DNA of 64,000 nt from Rhizobium sp. L1K21 (GTDB lineage Bacteria > Pseudomonadota > Alphaproteobacteria > Rhizobiales > Rhizobiaceae). The stretch is from contig NZ_JAMXLE010000001.1 in NCBI RefSeq assembly GCF_024055895.1, forward strand, positions 1,736,001 through 1,800,000. Direction: 5' to 3'. Positions 35,368 to 45,106 of the stretch are shown one piece after another (within the stretch, counting starts at the first letter, position 1; every line of letters starts with the position of its first letter). The notes under the pieces were generated by a model, which worked only from the letters and a program-made list of their open reading frames with translations, searched no databases and had not been told where the DNA came from. The position numbers were made by a program, and so were the translations under genes.

Positions 35368-38300
35368 ATGCGCATTGAACGCCGTTTTACCAAAGCTGGA
35401 CAGTCAGCCTACGCGGAAGTCGAATTCCGCAAGGCGATTTCCGAAATCCGTAATCCTGATGGTTCCATCGTCTTCCAGGCACCAGATATTGATGTGCCGG
35501 CCCAGTTCAGTCAGGTCGCGACCGATGTGCTCGCACAGAAATATTTCCGCAAGGCTGGCGTTCCCGCCGTTCTGAAGAAGGTCGAGGAAAATGATGTTCC
35601 CTCCTGGCTGTGGCGTTCGGTTGCAGACGAAAAGGCGCTGAAGAAGCTGCCCGAGGACGAGCGCTACGGTTCTGAAACCTCCGCCGCGCAGGTTTTTGAT
35701 CGTCTGGCCGGTACCTGGACCTATTGGGGCTGGAAGGGCGGCTACTTCAATTCTGAAGACGATGCGCTCGCCTTCCGCGACGAGCTGGCTTACATGCTCG
35801 CCACCCAGCGCGTTGCGCCCAATTCCCCGCAGTGGTTCAACACCGGCCTTCATTGGGCCTATGGCATTGACGGTCCCGGCCAGGGCCATTTCTATGTCGA
35901 TCCCTTTACCGGCAAACTGACCCAGTCCAAGAGCTCTTACGAGCATCCACAGCCGCATGCCTGCTTCATCCAGTCCGTTGAAGACGATCTGGTCAACGAA
36001 GGCGGCATCATGGATCTGTGGGTTCGTGAAGCGCGTCTGTTCAAATACGGCTCCGGCACGGGCTCCAACTTCTCCAACGTTCGTGGCGAAGGCGAAAAGC
36101 TTTCCGGCGGCGGCAAGTCGTCCGGCCTCATGTCCTTCCTCAAGATCGGCGACCGCGCAGCTGGCGCAATCAAGTCGGGCGGCACCACACGCCGTGCAGC
36201 CAAGATGGTTGTGGTCGATATCGACCACCCCGATATCGAGGACTATATCAACTGGAAGGTGAAGGAAGAGCAGAAGGTTGCCGCCCTCGTCACCGGTTCC
36301 AAGATCGTTGCGCAGCACCTGAAGGCCATCATGAAGGCCTGCGTGAACTGCGAAGCGGAAAACAACGCCTGCTTCGACCCGAACCAGAACCCGGCGCTGA
36401 AGCGCGAAATCCGCGCAGCCAAGAAAAATTCCGTTCCGGAAAACTACATCAAGCGCGTCATCCAGTTCGCCGAACAGGGTTTCAAGGATCTCGACTTCAA
36501 GACCTATGACACCGACTGGGATTCAGAAGCCTATCTCACCGTTTCCGGCCAGAATTCGAACAACTCGATTTCGGTCACCGACGACTTCCTGCGCGCTGTC
36601 GAAAATGACGGCACCTGGAATCTCACCGCCCGCAAGGACGGCAAGATCGTCAAGACGCTGAATGCACGTGCGCTGTGGGACAAGATTTCCTATGCCGCAT
36701 GGGCGTCAGCTGATCCGGGCATCCATTTCAACACCACGATGAACGACTGGCACACGTCTCCTGCAGCGGGCCGCATCCGTGCGTCCAACCCCTGCTCGGA
36801 ATACATGTTCCTCGACGACACGGCCTGCAACCTGGCCTCGCTGAACCTCATGCAGTTCAAGGACAAGGCCACAAAGAACATCAATATTGCTGATTACGAG
36901 CATGCCGTTCGTCTGTGGACCATTGTTCTCGAAATCTCCGTCATGATGGCGCAGTTCCCATCCAGGCAGATCGCGCAGCTCTCCTATGAGTACCGCACGC
37001 TCGGCCTCGGTTACGCCAATATCGGTGGCCTCCTCATGTCGTCGGGCATTCCGTACGATAGCGCTGAAGGCCGTGCGATTGCAGGTTCGCTCACCGCCAT
37101 CATGACCGGCGTGGCTTACGCCACCTCTGCCGAAATGGCCGGCGAACTCGGCACCTTCCCCGGCTTTGAACCGAACCGCGACAACATGCTGCGTGTTATC
37201 CGCAACCACCGCCGTGCAGCCCATGGCGAGGCGAGCGGCTATGAGGGCCTTGCCGTCAATCCGGTTCCGCTCATCCATGCCGATTGCACCGACACCGACC
37301 TCGTCACCCATGCCAAGGCGGCCTGGGATCAGGCGCTGGAACTCGGCGAAAAGCACGGCTACCGCAATGCGCAGGTTTCCGTGATTGCGCCGACCGGCAC
37401 GATCGGCCTCGTCATGGATTGCGACACGACCGGTATCGAGCCCGATTTCGCGCTCGTGAAGTTCAAGAAGCTTGCCGGTGGCGGTTACTTCAAGATCATC
37501 AACCGTGCGGTTCCCGAAGCGCTGCGTTCGCTCGGCTATTCTGAAAGCCAAATTGCCGAAATCGAAGCTTACGCTGTCGGTCACGGCAACATGAACCAGG
37601 CACCGGCGATCAACCCCGGCTCGCTGAAGGCCAAGGGCTTTTCCGATGAAAAGATCGAAGCGCTGAACGGCGCGATGAAGGCTGCCTTCGACATCAAGTT
37701 CGTCTTCAACCAGTGGACGCTCGGTGCCGACTTCCTGAAAGACACGCTGAAAGTCTCCGACGAGCAGCTGTCCGACATGTCCTTCAACCTTCTGGAGCAT
37801 ATCGGCTTCTCGAAGAAGGACATCGAGGCTGCCAATATCCACGTTTGCGGTGCCATGACGCTGGAAGGCGCGCCGGGCCTGAAGGACGAGCACCTGCCCG
37901 TCTTCGATTGCGCCAACCCCTGCGGCAAGATCGGCAAACGTTACCTCTCCGTTGAAAGCCACATCCGCATGATGGCGGCAGCCCAGCCGTTCATTTCGGG
38001 TGCGATTTCCAAGACCATCAACATGCCGAACGAGGCCACTGTTGATGAGTGCGGCGAAGCCTACATGCTCTCCTGGAAGCTCGGTCTGAAGGCCAATGCG
38101 CTTTACCGTGATGGCTCCAAGCTGTCCCAGCCGCTCAACGCCTCGCTCATCGAAGATGAGGATGATGAGGACGATATCATTGAGGAACTGGTTGCCGCCC
38201 CGACGGCTGCCCAGGCTGTCCAGGTGACCGAAAAGATCGTCGAGCGCATCGTTGAAAAGATCGTTCGCGACCGCGAAAAGCTGCCGAACCGCCGTCAGGG

Positions 38301-39162
38301 TTACACCCAGAAGGCTGTCGTTGGTGGTCACAAGGTCTATCTCCGCACGGGTGAATTCGGCGATGGCCGTCTCGGCGAAATCTTCATCGACATGCACAAG
38401 GAAGGTGCGGCTTTCCGTGCCATGATGAACAACTTCGCCATCGCCATCTCGCTTGGCCTGCAATATGGCGTGCCGCTGGAAGAATATGTGGAGGCGTTTA
38501 CCTTCACCAAGTTCGAGCCGGCCGGCATGGTTCAGGGCAACGACGCGATCAAGTCGGCGACCTCCATCCTCGACTACGTGTTCCGTGAACTCGCCGTCTC
38601 CTACCTTGGCCGCAACGATCTGGCCCATGTGGACACGTCCGATTTCGGCAACACCGCACTCGGCAAGGGCATCAAGGAAGGCAAGACCAACCTGATCTCG
38701 ACGGGCTGGACCCGCGGCCACAAGCCAACGGTCATCACCGGCGGCGCGCATGCGCCTCTGTCCGAGCCGAAGGGTTCGGCAACGGCAGCGCCGGCCACGG
38801 CCCGCGCCTCCAACGTGACGGCCTTCGGCGGCTCCGCTGCCGCCCGCAAGATCGAAGCCGTCGCGACAGCCGAAGAGGCCACCGCCTTCAAGCGGGACTA
38901 TGAGGAACGCGCCGAAGAGTTCGCCGAGGAAATCGCCTCCGAAAACCAACAGGAAGTGACGGCCCTCTTCACCGACAAGGCCGCCGCAGACGCCTCACAA
39001 GCCAAAACCGACGCCAAAAAGCTAGAAGCCGACCGCAGGATGAAGTCAATCATGCAAGGCTACACCGGCAACATGTGCTCCGAGTGCCAGAACTTCACCA
39101 TGGTGCGCAACGGGACTTGCGAAAAGTGCGATACCTGCGGTGCGACGAGTGGGTGCAGCTGA
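35368..39162 (+). CDS. nrdJ: Adenosylcobalamin-dependent (class II) ribonucleotide reductase
   Basis: Reduces ribonucleotides to deoxyribonucleotides using an adenosylcobalamin radical. 1264 residues, the size of the long alphaproteobacterial NrdJ. Visible: substrate-site and reductive cysteine region in [12 protein letters not shown], allosteric/N-terminal domain, [21 protein letters not shown] with the catalytic cysteine loop, [20 protein letters not shown], and a C-terminal zinc-binding tail CSECQNF...CEKCDTCG with several CxxC pairs thought to deliver electrons. An acidic and lysine-rich insert precedes the last domain (about 928-975). Transcript ends at a strong terminator. Confidence 0.97.
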   Translation: MRIERRFTKAGQSAYAEVEFRKAISEIRNPDGSIVFQAPDIDVPAQFSQVATDVLAQKYFRKAGVPAVLKKVEENDVPSWLWRSVADEKALKKLPEDERYGSETSAAQVFDRLAGTWTYWGWKGGYFNSEDDALAFRDELAYMLATQRVAPNSPQWFNTGLHWAYGIDGPGQGHFYVDPFTGKLTQSKSSYEHPQPHACFIQSVEDDLVNEGGIMDLWVREARLFKYGSGTGSNFSNVRGEGEKLSGGGKSSGLMSFLKIGDRAAGAIKSGGTTRRAAKMVVVDIDHPDIEDYINWKVKEEQKVAALVTGSKIVAQHLKAIMKACVNCEAENNACFDPNQNPALKREIRAAKKNSVPENYIKRVIQFAEQGFKDLDFKTYDTDWDSEAYLTVSGQNSNNSISVTDDFLRAVENDGTWNLTARKDGKIVKTLNARALWDKISYAAWASADPGIHFNTTMNDWHTSPAAGRIRASNPCSEYMFLDDTACNLASLNLMQFKDKATKNINIADYEHAVRLWTIVLEISVMMAQFPSRQIAQLSYEYRTLGLGYANIGGLLMSSGIPYDSAEGRAIAGSLTAIMTGVAYATSAEMAGELGTFPGFEPNRDNMLRVIRNHRRAAHGEASGYEGLAVNPVPLIHADCTDTDLVTHAKAAWDQALELGEKHGYRNAQVSVIAPTGTIGLVMDCDTTGIEPDFALVKFKKLAGGGYFKIINRAVPEALRSLGYSESQIAEIEAYAVGHGNMNQAPAINPGSLKAKGFSDEKIEALNGAMKAAFDIKFVFNQWTLGADFLKDTLKVSDEQLSDMSFNLLEHIGFSKKDIEAANIHVCGAMTLEGAPGLKDEHLPVFDCANPCGKIGKRYLSVESHIRMMAAAQPFISGAISKTINMPNEATVDECGEAYMLSWKLGLKANALYRDGSKLSQPLNASLIEDEDDEDDIIEELVAAPTAAQAVQVTEKIVERIVEKIVRDREKLPNRRQGYTQKAVVGGHKVYLRTGEFGDGRLGEIFIDMHKEGAAFRAMMNNFAIAISLGLQYGVPLEEYVEAFTFTKFEPAGMVQGNDAIKSATSILDYVFRELAVSYLGRNDLAHVDTSDFGNTALGKGIKEGKTNLISTGWTRGHKPTVITGGAHAPLSEPKGSATAAPATARASNVTAFGGSAAARKIEAVATAEEATAFKRDYEERAEEFAEEIASENQQEVTALFTDKAAADASQAKTDAKKLEADRRMKSIMQGYTGNMCSECQNFTMVRNGTCEKCDTCGATSGCS

Positions 39163-39218
39163 GTTTTACGCGGATAACGTGTGAAACCTGATTGGCAAGT
39201 TGAACGATTAGACTAAAC

Positions 39219-39260
39219 TCTCCCCGCGGTGATTGGGTTCGCCGCGGGGAGATTGCTTTT
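39219..39260 (+). terminator. Rho-independent terminator after nrdJ
   Basis: TCTCCCCGCGG (39219-39229) pairs perfectly with CCGCGGGGAGA (39242-39252) over a 12-base loop, followed by TTGCTTTT. It ends 10 bases before the SIR2-family start codon. Confidence 0.85.
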
Positions 39261-39270
39261 GTGAGGTGAA

Positions 39271-40329
39271 ATGTACCAGGTTCCGACAACATTTATTATA
39301 GGAGCTGGTGCCAGCTATGAAATCGGCATGCCACTTGGGGCCGAACTTAAATCAATCATAAAACGACTGCTAGATATCCGATACGAGTACGGACGCGAAC
39401 AAATCAGCGGAGATCTTCAAATTACCGAAGCGCTGCGCAGGAAAACCGGTTTAGATACACGCGAGCAAGTAGATGAATTCAACCGCCACATCAGCGGAGC
39501 AAGGCACATCAAAGATGCCATTGATCAAGCAATTTCAATAGATAATTTTGTTGAGAACCAACAAGATGACGCAGTTGAAACAATGGCTAAACTGGCTATC
39601 GTCAAGGCCATTACGCAGGCGGAGAGCACTTCAGCGCTAGCTCCGCAAAATTCAGGTTCAAAACCAACAATTCGGTGGGGAACGCTCCAGCAGACTTGGT
39701 ATGATGGTTTATTCAAGACCCTTTCCGAAGGCCTAGGCAAAAATAATATCTCCAATTTTTTCAACAACGTAACGTTCATAACATTCAATTATGATCGGTC
39801 ATTGGAGTTCTTTTTGTATCACGCGATACAAAATTACTACGGGCTCGATTCAGCAGCGGCGGCAGACATTGTAAATTCTGCAACCTTCATCCACCCCTAT
39901 GGCACTGTCGGATCGCTTCCCTGGCAGAATTCTCCGCACATAAAAAATGAATACGGCTGGCTAAACGCGGTCCACCTAGACGGTGCCTCACGACTAATAA
40001 GAACATTTTCAGAACAGATAGACGATCAGGATTCACTGGCGCAAATCCGTGACAAAATAAAGTCTTCTCGACAGCTAGTATTCTTGGGCATGGCCTTCCA
40101 CGATGCTAATCTAGATATTCTAGAGCCCAGGGATCATACAGATATCCGAAGGATTTTGGGAACTGCACTCGGCATATCCGAAAGCGACATAAATGTAATA
40201 AAAACAAGATTGTCTCACAAGATTGTACAACGAAGTCAAAAAACGATGAAAGATCGAATTCTACTCGGATCGAGCTTGAAATGCGCTGACTTATTTTACG
40301 AATATTACCGCACTTTACGAGCACCGTGA
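39271..40329 (+). CDS. Stand-alone SIR2-family protein (putative NAD-targeting defence effector)
   Basis: 352 residues. N-terminal Rossmann signature FIIGAGASYEIGMPLG (GAGAS at 11-15), central TFNYDRS (N173, D175), FIHPYG with candidate catalytic H208, and FLGMAFHDANLDIL (271-284). This is the SIR2_2-like layout of bacterial SIR2 effectors in anti-phage systems (Thoeris ThsA, DSR, SIR2-Argonaute), which degrade NAD on infection; it does not look like a CobB deacylase because the four zinc cysteines are missing. No second domain and no partner gene are visible. Codon use is AT-rich and rare-codon-heavy against its neighbours, and repeats follow directly: signs of acquisition. GAGGTGA precedes the ATG. 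NADase activity is inference. Confidence 0.82.
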   Translation: MYQVPTTFIIGAGASYEIGMPLGAELKSIIKRLLDIRYEYGREQISGDLQITEALRRKTGLDTREQVDEFNRHISGARHIKDAIDQAISIDNFVENQQDDAVETMAKLAIVKAITQAESTSALAPQNSGSKPTIRWGTLQQTWYDGLFKTLSEGLGKNNISNFFNNVTFITFNYDRSLEFFLYHAIQNYYGLDSAAAADIVNSATFIHPYGTVGSLPWQNSPHIKNEYGWLNAVHLDGASRLIRTFSEQIDDQDSLAQIRDKIKSSRQLVFLGMAFHDANLDILEPRDHTDIRRILGTALGISESDINVIKTRLSHKIVQRSQKTMKDRILLGSSLKCADLFYEYYRTLRAP

Positions 40330-40433
40330 ATATTTTTGCCATGTTTGAAGGCAAGAATTCCAACCCAGCCCATTTTTTTGCAGTATTAAGATCCTCGGAA
40401 GACGAGGCTGGCCTCATACCAAACCCAACAAAC

Positions 40434-40598
40434 CCGCCCTCGCCCTTCGAGACGCCGCCAAAGCGGCACCTCAGGGTGAGGGCTCACCATTGTGGCTGCC
40501 GCAAGCACGGCGTGGCTTTCTCCCCTTGGGGAGAAATGTCATGCACAGCATGACAATGAGGGGTTCCCACTGCACGGGCCTGAGAACCCCTCATCCGA
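40434..40598. repeat. Mosaic palindromic intergenic repeat, copy A
   Basis: About 165 bases made of successive hairpins: a CTTCGAGACGCCGCC head, TTTCTCCCC-TT-GGGGAGAAA, TGTCATGC-ACA-GCATGACA, and an outer pair ATGAGGGGTTC / GAGAACCCCTCAT. A second copy starts at 40999. The design is that of Rhizobium intergenic mosaic elements (RIME-like). Open frames across it are by-products. Confidence 0.8.
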
Positions 40599-40690
40599 AT
40601 ATATTGCTCCACACTTGCCGCCGCCAAACCGTTCCACTTGTGCCATCGGAGACCTCCGGCATGAACGCGCTACAACCCCAGCTCGCCCCC

Positions 40691-40842
40691 TGTGGGAGAG
40701 GATAGTAAGTCCGCGTGAAGCAATCGCTGAACGCTGGACGCACTTGGTGAGGGGTAAAGGTCAGAGTGCAAAATCAAATGCCCCTCACCAAGCGCGCCGA
40801 CCAATCGCCTTTGGCTCTTGGGGCTTGCTATCCTCTCCCACA
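40691..40842. repeat. 152-base imperfect palindrome between mosaic repeats
   Basis: TGTGGGAGAGGATAG (40691-40705) is repeated inverted at 40828-40842, and the similarity continues inward for about 62 bases on each side to an inner CTTGGTGAGGGG / CCCCTCACCAAG pair. The whole can fold as one long hairpin. It is flanked on the right by another short CTCTCCC/GGGGAGAGG hairpin (40832-40852). MITE-like or a further module of the mosaic repeat; no coding content. Confidence 0.75.
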
Positions 40843-40998
40843 AGGGGAGAGGAAAAGGCCGCGCCATCAGCTCTCCTCCGTCATCCCGGACTTGATCTTG
40901 CATGACGGCGGGCGAAGCGAAAGCTCCCTCCAGCCTCACCCTGAGGTGGGAGCGTAGCGACCCTCGAAGGGCGACGCTGGCCCGATACTCTTGCAACA

Positions 40999-41200
40999 AC
41001 CCGCCCTCGCCCTTCGAGACGCCGCCAAGGCGGCTCCTTGGGCCGTGAGGGCTGACCATTGAGGCTTCCGCAAGCCCGACCTGTTTTCTCCCCTTGGGGA
41101 GAAATGTCATGCGCAGCGTGACAATGAGGGGTTCCCACTGCGACTTCATGAGAACCCCTCATCCGACCCTTCGGCCCACCTTCTCCCCAAGGGGAGAAGA
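40999..41200. repeat. Mosaic palindromic intergenic repeat, copy B
   Basis: Direct repeat of copy A with the same module order (CTTCGAGACGCCGCC, TTCTCCCC hairpin, TGTCATGC hairpin, ATGAGGGGTTC/GAACCCCTCAT), differing mainly in loops. It extends past copy A with TTCTCCCCAAGGGGAGAA (41181-41198), a perfect palindrome. Between the copies, 40935-40981 carries an inverted fragment of the head module. Confidence 0.8.
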
Positions 41201-41811
41201 CCAGGGGCAGCCCAAAACGGGGATAAACGCGACCCCCACGCAAATAAAAACAACCACATAACGCCATTTCATCCCCGCCCTCTCAAACCATGCTCATAAT
41301 ACCCCCGTCCCGCACGGATACACCACAGGGCGCTGTGGCGAGCGGGATCGGTTCTGGTGGTGGAGGGAAGACGTGAACCTTCGCCATTGGGTCCGTGAGA
41401 CATGCATTCCCCTTGGGTCGGGTCTGATGGGTTCACACCAAACGGCCCTCGGTGTGCGCGCATGTCCCCCCTGCATTGCAGGGCGAAAGGCACATGCACC
41501 ACCAAAAAGGCAAAGCCAAGCTTATCCGTGTTTGACCACGTCAAACGTGGGCGGCTTTGCGAAGTCCACGCAACCGTCGTGATCGCAAATGGTGCGGCGG
41601 GCAGAGATGCGGACGTCACGGGATCAACTGCGAAAGCGGGGCGCTTTGTGCGCATCATAAACTAACAACAATGTGGCGCACAAAACGCCCCATCCGATCC
41701 TGAATGGGTCGAAACGAGAAAATGCTGCGAAACCCGGAAGCGGAAAGCTTGCCGGGGTTGAGGTGCAGAAAAAGGGAAAGACGTTGTTTGACACCGCGCC
41801 AACCACAAACG
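41201..41811. other. Degenerate non-coding stretch
   Basis: About 610 bases with no gene I can support. The minus strand holds a short open frame (41269-41658) of low-complexity Pro/Ser/Arg text ending in overlapping short starts, which looks like either decayed coding DNA or repeat read-through. Small inverted repeats occur (for example TTTGACCACGTCAAA near 41530, and CAAAGCC/GGCTTTG around it). Likely scar of past insertions next to the SIR2 gene. Confidence 0.45.
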
Positions 41812-41902
41812 CCGTCATCCTCGGGCTTGACCCGAGGATCCAGGCGCAAGTCCATCGGATGGCGCAAAGGCTGGATGGTCGGGTCAGGCCCGAGGATGAC
41901 GG
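41812..41902. repeat. 91-base inverted-repeat element abutting a gene start
   Basis: The left arm 41812-41833 and right arm 41881-41902 are inverted copies matching at 21 of 22 positions (CCGTCATCCTCGGGCYTGAC core), with an inner CTCGGGCTTGACCCGAG hairpin. Elements of this text are widespread between genes in Rhizobiales. A partial relative lies at 40879-40917. The right end touches the ribosome-binding site of the next gene. Confidence 0.75.
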
Positions 41903-41918
41903 AAAGGAAGCCATTGAC

Positions 41919-42365
41919 ATGACAGAGAAATCCCCGCCAGACATTGACAGCATTCTACGCGCCATGGCGGATTTTTATGGGGCGCCGGTTGTCGATTGTC
42001 CGTTGCCGCGCTGCCGGCGGGCGCGTCGCTGCGCCGCTCAGATGAAGGCGACGGCACCACTTTGCACCTTGCCGCTTTGCGTCGACACATTGATCGAGGT
42101 GAACAGCACCGTCTTGTCGATGCTGAACGGCACCTACCGCGCCACGCCGGCCACCGATCCGGCAACACGGGACATCGAAACGGTCGCCATCAAGATCGCC
42201 AAAATGCGTGTGGCCCGCGGCGAAGCCGAGGGCCATGCGTTTCGCGCCTTTCTGCGGCGCTATCGTACGCCGATGATCAGCCCGGCTGAATTGGCCGCCT
42301 TCCGTGCGGAGGTCGCGGCAGAGCACGCCGCCACCCAGAAACTCATCAAAAGCTGGAAAGACTGA
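41919..42365 (+). CDS. Hypothetical cytoplasmic protein with N-terminal cysteine cluster
   Basis: 148 residues. The first third carries CPLPRCRRARRC and a further PLCTLPLC, four to five cysteines that could bind metal or form disulfides; the rest is predicted helical, ending EHAATQKLIKSWKD. No signal peptide. The ATG at 41919 follows GGAAAGGAAG, which begins exactly where the 91-base repeat ends; an upstream frame to 41673 only translates repeat sequence. I do not recognise the family. Convergent with ohr/osmC, 7 bases apart. Confidence 0.65.
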   Translation: MTEKSPPDIDSILRAMADFYGAPVVDCPLPRCRRARRCAAQMKATAPLCTLPLCVDTLIEVNSTVLSMLNGTYRATPATDPATRDIETVAIKIAKMRVARGEAEGHAFRAFLRRYRTPMISPAELAAFRAEVAAEHAATQKLIKSWKD

Positions 42366-42372
42366 TCGTGCT

Positions 42373-42804
42373 TCAGCCGAATTTCACATTCAGCGTCATC
42401 GGCACGGCCTTCAGCGCCTTGGACACCGGGCAGCCATCCTTGGTGGCTTCTGCCAGTTCCTTCAGCTTGGCCTCATCCATGCCGGCGATGACGGCGACGA
42501 GGTTGAGTTCGATATGGGTAATGGCAAAACCATCGCCCTGCTTGTCGAGCGACACGACAGCCTTTGTCTCGATCGTGTCGGCTTTCTGGCCGGCCTCTTC
42601 CACAGCCTTTGACAGCGCCATGGAAAAGCAGGCAGCATGGGCAGCACCGATCAGCTCTTCCGGGTTGGTTCCGGCCTTGTCCTCAAAACGGGTGTTGAAG
42701 CCATAAGGCTGATCCTTCATCGCGCCGCTTTCCAGCGAAACAAGTCCGCGACCGTCCTTCAGACCACCCGTCCAATGTGCCGAACCGTGTTTCTTGATCG
42801 CCAT
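42373..42804 (-). CDS. osmC: OsmC-family peroxiredoxin
   Basis: 143 residues. Thiol peroxidase that reduces organic hydroperoxides: KHGSAHWTGGLKDGRG, NPEELIGAAHAACFSMALS with the peroxidatic cysteine, and C-terminal DGCPVSKAL with the resolving cysteine. Text around the first cysteine is OsmC-type rather than Ohr-type. Single gene. Confidence 0.93.
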   Translation of the reverse strand: MAIKKHGSAHWTGGLKDGRGLVSLESGAMKDQPYGFNTRFEDKAGTNPEELIGAAHAACFSMALSKAVEEAGQKADTIETKAVVSLDKQGDGFAITHIELNLVAVIAGMDEAKLKELAEATKDGCPVSKALKAVPMTLNVKFG

Positions 42805-42964
42805 GAAAAATCTCCTTTTGCTTCTGAAAAATAGACGTCCGATATTTCAAACGCATGGGACGCATCCAGGTTCCTTGGCTCTTCAGCTCGAAGCATAATC
42901 TTGTCGATCCTCGCTTCACTCCGGTCGGATGATGCTCTGGCATTCGCGCCTCTGGCCGCGAACG

Positions 42965-42990
42965 AAAAAACCGGCGCAGAACGCCGGTTT
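42965..42990 (-). terminator. Rho-independent terminator for the chemoreceptor gene
   Basis: On the minus strand AAACCGGCG pairs with CGCCGGTTT around a five-base loop and runs into TTTTTT. It lies 26 bases beyond the chemoreceptor stop. Confidence 0.85.
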
Positions 42991-43015
42991 CGAGAGGCTT
43001 GTTTGAATTTTTTGC

Positions 43016-44875
43016 TCAGGCGGCGCGGCCCTGATGGTGAGCAATGTCGTGTTGTGCCAGCTGGAACTTGGCGAGCAGCCGGCGCAAGGTTTCAGCCTCA
43101 CCGGCCAGCGCGCTCGAGGCCGCGGTCGATTCCTCCACCATGGCAGCGTTCTGCTGGGTCGACTGGTCCATGTGGTTGACGGCGGTATTGACCTCGCCAA
43201 GCCCCGTGGCCTGTTCGCGCGCAGCAATGGCAATCGCATCCACATGCGCATTGATATCGACGATAAAGCCGCCGATCTCCGTCAGTGCGGCTCCTGCGTC
43301 GCGCACCAGTTTGACGCCGGTTCCCACCTCGCTGGAGGAGTTTTCGATCAGCGTCTTGATTTCCTTGGCGGCGGCAGCCGAACGTTGCGCCAGTTCGCGC
43401 ACCTCCTGGGCAACCACGGCAAAGCCCTTCCCGGCCTCGCCGGCGCGGGCGGCTTCCACGCCCGCATTGAGCGCCAGAAGGTTGGTCTGGAAGGCAATTT
43501 CGTCAATCACGCTGATAATGTTGACGATGCGGCCGGCGCTGTCTTCGATGCGGCCCATGGCCTGTTCAGCCTGCATGACGATTTCGGCCGATTGGTTGGC
43601 CGACTGGTTGGCGCGTGCTGCAATGCCGCGGGCCTCCTGTGTGCGCTCGCTCGATTGGCGCACATTGGCCGTCACTTCATCCAGCGCGGCTGCCGTTTCT
43701 TCCAGCGATGCAGCCTGCTGCTCGGTGCGGCGGGAAAGATCGCCTGCACTTTCGGCAATGCTGCGGCTGCCATAATCCACATCCTCCACCACCTGGGCAA
43801 TTTCGGCCAGCGTTTCGCTGAGCTGCCGCACGGAGGTGTTGAAGTCGGCGCGCAGCGCCTCAAATTCGGGTGCAAAGCGTTCGGTGATCTGGAAGCTCAG
43901 ATCGCCGGACGCCAGCCGGTTCAAAGCTGCGGCAAGGCCGGAGGTCGCCTCGCTCAAACGGGCCTCGGCGCGGGCCTCAGCCTCCTGTTGGTCGGCAATG
44001 CGGGCGGCTTCGGCACGTTTGCGGTTTTCCTCGGCTTCCGCTTCAAGCCGCTTGTTGGTCAAGGCTGCCTGACGGAATACCTCGACAGCGCCGGCCATGG
44101 CGCCGATCTCGTCGGAGCGGCCGGAAAAGGGGATTTCCAGATGCGTGTCGCCATCGGCAAGCTTGCGCATGGAGGCGGTAATGCGAATGATCGGCATGCC
44201 GATGCCGCGCACTGCGAAAATGCCGGCGGCCAGCGCCACCAGAGCGGCCAGACCCGCCAGCGCGTAACCCAGTTTTTCACTTTGAACGATCAGGTCCTGA
44301 ACCTCGGCGCCGTCGGCTTTTGCGCCGCTGCCGTTGAGCGCGATGATCTCCCCGGTGATCTTGCCGATCGTGTTGCCGATACTGCTGGTGCTGGCCAGAT
44401 ACTGGCGCGCCTGGGCATCCTTGCCGATGGAGGAATAAAACAGCAGCGTCTTGCCCATCTTGTTATAGGCGGCAAGCTGCACCTGCAGGTCATCGAGAAG
44501 CTTCTGCTCGGCCTCGGTGCTGACCGTCGCGGTATAGGCGGCAATCACCTGCTGGAGGTGGTCGTTGGCGCTCGCCACATCCTTCTCGGCAGCTTTTTTG
44601 CCCGCGGCGTCTTCTGCCAAAAGATTCTTGGCATAGGCCTCACGCAACGCTCGCACCGCTATGTCAATGTCCTTAGACAGGGCAATACTGGGCATCCAGC
44701 TGTCGATAATCTGGGCGTTGCGGCTTCCGATCTCCTTGAATGCCGCCACGGACACCCATGTTCCTGCCGCAGAGACGGCAACCAGAATGCCGATCGTTGC
44801 GATCAAGGACACGCCGATTCCAGGCCGACGAAATTTCAAGACGGGACGCCGAAAACGAAGAGCCAGACGCGCCAT
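43016..44875 (-). CDS. Methyl-accepting chemotaxis protein
   Basis: 619 residues. N-terminal cytoplasmic basic stretch, first membrane helix about 20-42, a helical periplasmic ligand domain of four-helix-bundle type (about 43-185), second helix, HAMP with a following coiled region, and a cytoplasmic signalling domain whose tip is [20 protein letters not shown], continuing [18 protein letters not shown]. Length of the signalling domain fits the 36H class. No CheR-binding pentapeptide at the C-terminus. The frame stays open far upstream across purL, but the start is the ATG at 44875 with GGGGG upstream. No che genes nearby; signal unknown. Confidence 0.93.
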   Translation of the reverse strand: MARLALRFRRPVLKFRRPGIGVSLIATIGILVAVSAAGTWVSVAAFKEIGSRNAQIIDSWMPSIALSKDIDIAVRALREAYAKNLLAEDAAGKKAAEKDVASANDHLQQVIAAYTATVSTEAEQKLLDDLQVQLAAYNKMGKTLLFYSSIGKDAQARQYLASTSSIGNTIGKITGEIIALNGSGAKADGAEVQDLIVQSEKLGYALAGLAALVALAAGIFAVRGIGMPIIRITASMRKLADGDTHLEIPFSGRSDEIGAMAGAVEVFRQAALTNKRLEAEAEENRKRAEAARIADQQEAEARAEARLSEATSGLAAALNRLASGDLSFQITERFAPEFEALRADFNTSVRQLSETLAEIAQVVEDVDYGSRSIAESAGDLSRRTEQQAASLEETAAALDEVTANVRQSSERTQEARGIAARANQSANQSAEIVMQAEQAMGRIEDSAGRIVNIISVIDEIAFQTNLLALNAGVEAARAGEAGKGFAVVAQEVRELAQRSAAAAKEIKTLIENSSSEVGTGVKLVRDAGAALTEIGGFIVDINAHVDAIAIAAREQATGLGEVNTAVNHMDQSTQQNAAMVEESTAASSALAGEAETLRRLLAKFQLAQHDIAHHQGRAA

Positions 44876-45106
44876 GATACCCCCAAAGATAAATAGTACT
44901 ATTGTCGAAGATTTTAGTGAAAAGGCGTTAACAGTCTCTTTCACCTCCATCGTGCGGCAGGATACCGTTTTGCATGGACAATGGGCGGCAGATCGTGAAT
45001 TCAGCTGGCTTGCGCCTGTTGATCCGTTCAATTCCCCCTCGCACTTCCAGGCTGCATGCGTTATAGCCCTCCTCAAAGCTTTCTCCACGCGACTGAACCG
45101 GACACC

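Noticed and set aside
36706-38949. 747-codon open frame antisense to nrdJ
   Set aside because: It mirrors a strongly conserved gene with high GC third positions; the translation shows no domain and no start signal.
40670-41267. Several short open frames within the repeat cluster
   Set aside because: They translate palindromic repeat modules; no ribosome-binding site or protein character.
40330-41918. CRISPR array, prompted by repeated units near a defence-like gene
   Set aside because: Units are long, hairpin-rich and irregularly spaced, with only two direct copies and no cas genes.
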